Source: Actinomycetota bacterium (GTDB lineage: Bacteria > Actinomycetota > Actinomycetes > JACCUZ01). Taken from it: a stretch of 6,702 bases of DNA. The DNA is taken from NCBI GenBank assembly GCA_030841245.1, contig JAVEDG010000234.1:1-6702 (forward strand), read 5' to 3'. This document shows, piece by piece, positions 6,380 through 6,702 of the stretch; position 1 is the stretch's first letter, and every line of letters begins with the position of its first letter. The notes below the pieces were generated by a model. That model did not search any database. It saw only the letters and a list, made by a program, of their open reading frames with translations, and had not been told where the DNA came from. The translations under genes were made by a program, and so were the position numbers.

Positions 6380-6702
6380 TCAGCGAGTCAGGTAGCCGAT
6401 GAAGAACTCCGCGGTGTCCGAGAAGGCCTTGGTTGCGTTGGCCCGCTTCGTGAAGCCGTGTCCCTCGTCCGGGTACACGTCGTAGCGGACCTCGATCCCA
6501 CGGGCCCGCAGTCGCTCGACGATCTGGTCGCTCTCGGCCTGCGCCACCCGCTGGTCGTTGGCGCCCTGGATGACGAACAGCGGCGTGACGATGTCGTCGG
6601 CGTACGTGATGGGTGACCGCTCGCGCAGGAAGTCGGCTTCGGTCTCGACGTCGCCGACCCATTCGGCCATCAGCCGGCGCCAGGTCGGCGGCACCGTGGA
6701 GG
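6380..6702 (-). CDS. C-terminal part of an S9 (prolyl oligopeptidase) family peptidase, partial
   Basis: Reading right to left, the frame is open from the window edge to the stop at 6382-6380, giving about 107 residues of an alpha/beta-hydrolase C-terminus. Landmarks typical of S9 peptidases: ERSPITYADDIVTPLFVIQG, GANDQRV with the catalytic Asp (codon at 6554-6556), then AESDQIVERLRARG, and DEGHGF with the catalytic His (codon at 6458-6460). The nucleophile Ser (GxSxGG) would lie further upstream, outside the window. The GTG at 6694-6692 is internal and not a believable start, since the conserved fold begins well before it. The family cleaves short peptides or acyl-amino acids; cellular location cannot be judged without the N-terminus. 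Its stop is one base from the stop of the convergent HNH gene. Confidence 0.9.
   Translation of the reverse strand, partial: STVPPTWRRLMAEWVGDVETEADFLRERSPITYADDIVTPLFVIQGANDQRVAQAESDQIVERLRARGIEVRYDVYPDEGHGFTKRANATKAFSDTAEFFIGYLTR

Noticed and set aside
6377..6391. Tandem GAGTCAG repeat at the HNH/S9 junction
   Set aside because: Two 7-bp copies with an 8-base period, partly formed by stop-codon sequence; too short to suggest an attachment site or mobile-element scar.
1..6702. Search for tRNA, rRNA, CRISPR, insertion-sequence ends or a defence or biosynthetic system
   Set aside because: No tRNA-like cloverleaf, spaced repeat array, transposase or terminal inverted repeats were seen. Apart from the LexA-controlled HNH gene, the window looks like ordinary chromosomal metabolism genes.

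Overview
The window is very GC-rich, with strong G/C preference at third codon positions. It holds a LexA-type operator of the actinobacterial form TCGAAC-N4-GTTCGA and a DUF222/HNH (13E12-family) gene, a family abundant in Actinomycetota. Together these point to a high-GC actinomycete. A Nocardioidaceae-like genome is my guess, but nothing here fixes the genus.

Layout, left to right. (1) 1-234 (+): the 3' end of an unrecognised gene, followed by a 71-bp gap with a GC-rich inverted repeat. (2) 306-2399 and 2396-4291 (+): a translationally coupled pair, hydantoinase A-family (ATP-dependent, ASKHA-like) and hydantoinase B-family subunits, overlapping by 4 nt. They very probably form one enzyme that uses ATP to open a lactam or cyclic amide, or to carboxylate a ketone. 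The substrate cannot be read from sequence, and several usually conserved motifs are altered, suggesting a divergent subgroup. (3) 4302-4676 (-): a small VOC/glyoxalase-fold protein, convergent with the B subunit, only 10 nt between the stops. (4) 4677-4859: a 183-bp divergent intergenic region ending in a promoter-operator. (5) 4860-6378 (+): a DUF222-HNH endonuclease-like gene whose two halves lie in different frames. One extra base near 5841-5844 separates the DUF222 half from the HNH half. (6) 6380-6702 (-): the C-terminal catalytic end of an S9 (prolyl oligopeptidase) family peptidase, truncated by the window edge, one base from the preceding stop.

The most notable part is the start of the DUF222-HNH gene. 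A perfect 16-bp SOS-box palindrome contains the ATG itself, and a TAGGAT -10 element abuts it. Transcription should therefore begin at or next to the A of the ATG, giving a leaderless mRNA repressed by LexA. The same gene has a single-base frameshift at a CCC-T sequence, which is either a real inactivating mutation, a sequencing error, or (less likely) a +1 recoding site.

The hydantoinase pair is the only evident metabolic unit. The VOC, HNH and S9 genes show no functional link to it or to each other. I found no RNA genes, CRISPR arrays or insertion sequences. No stretch over 300 bases lacks a gene.
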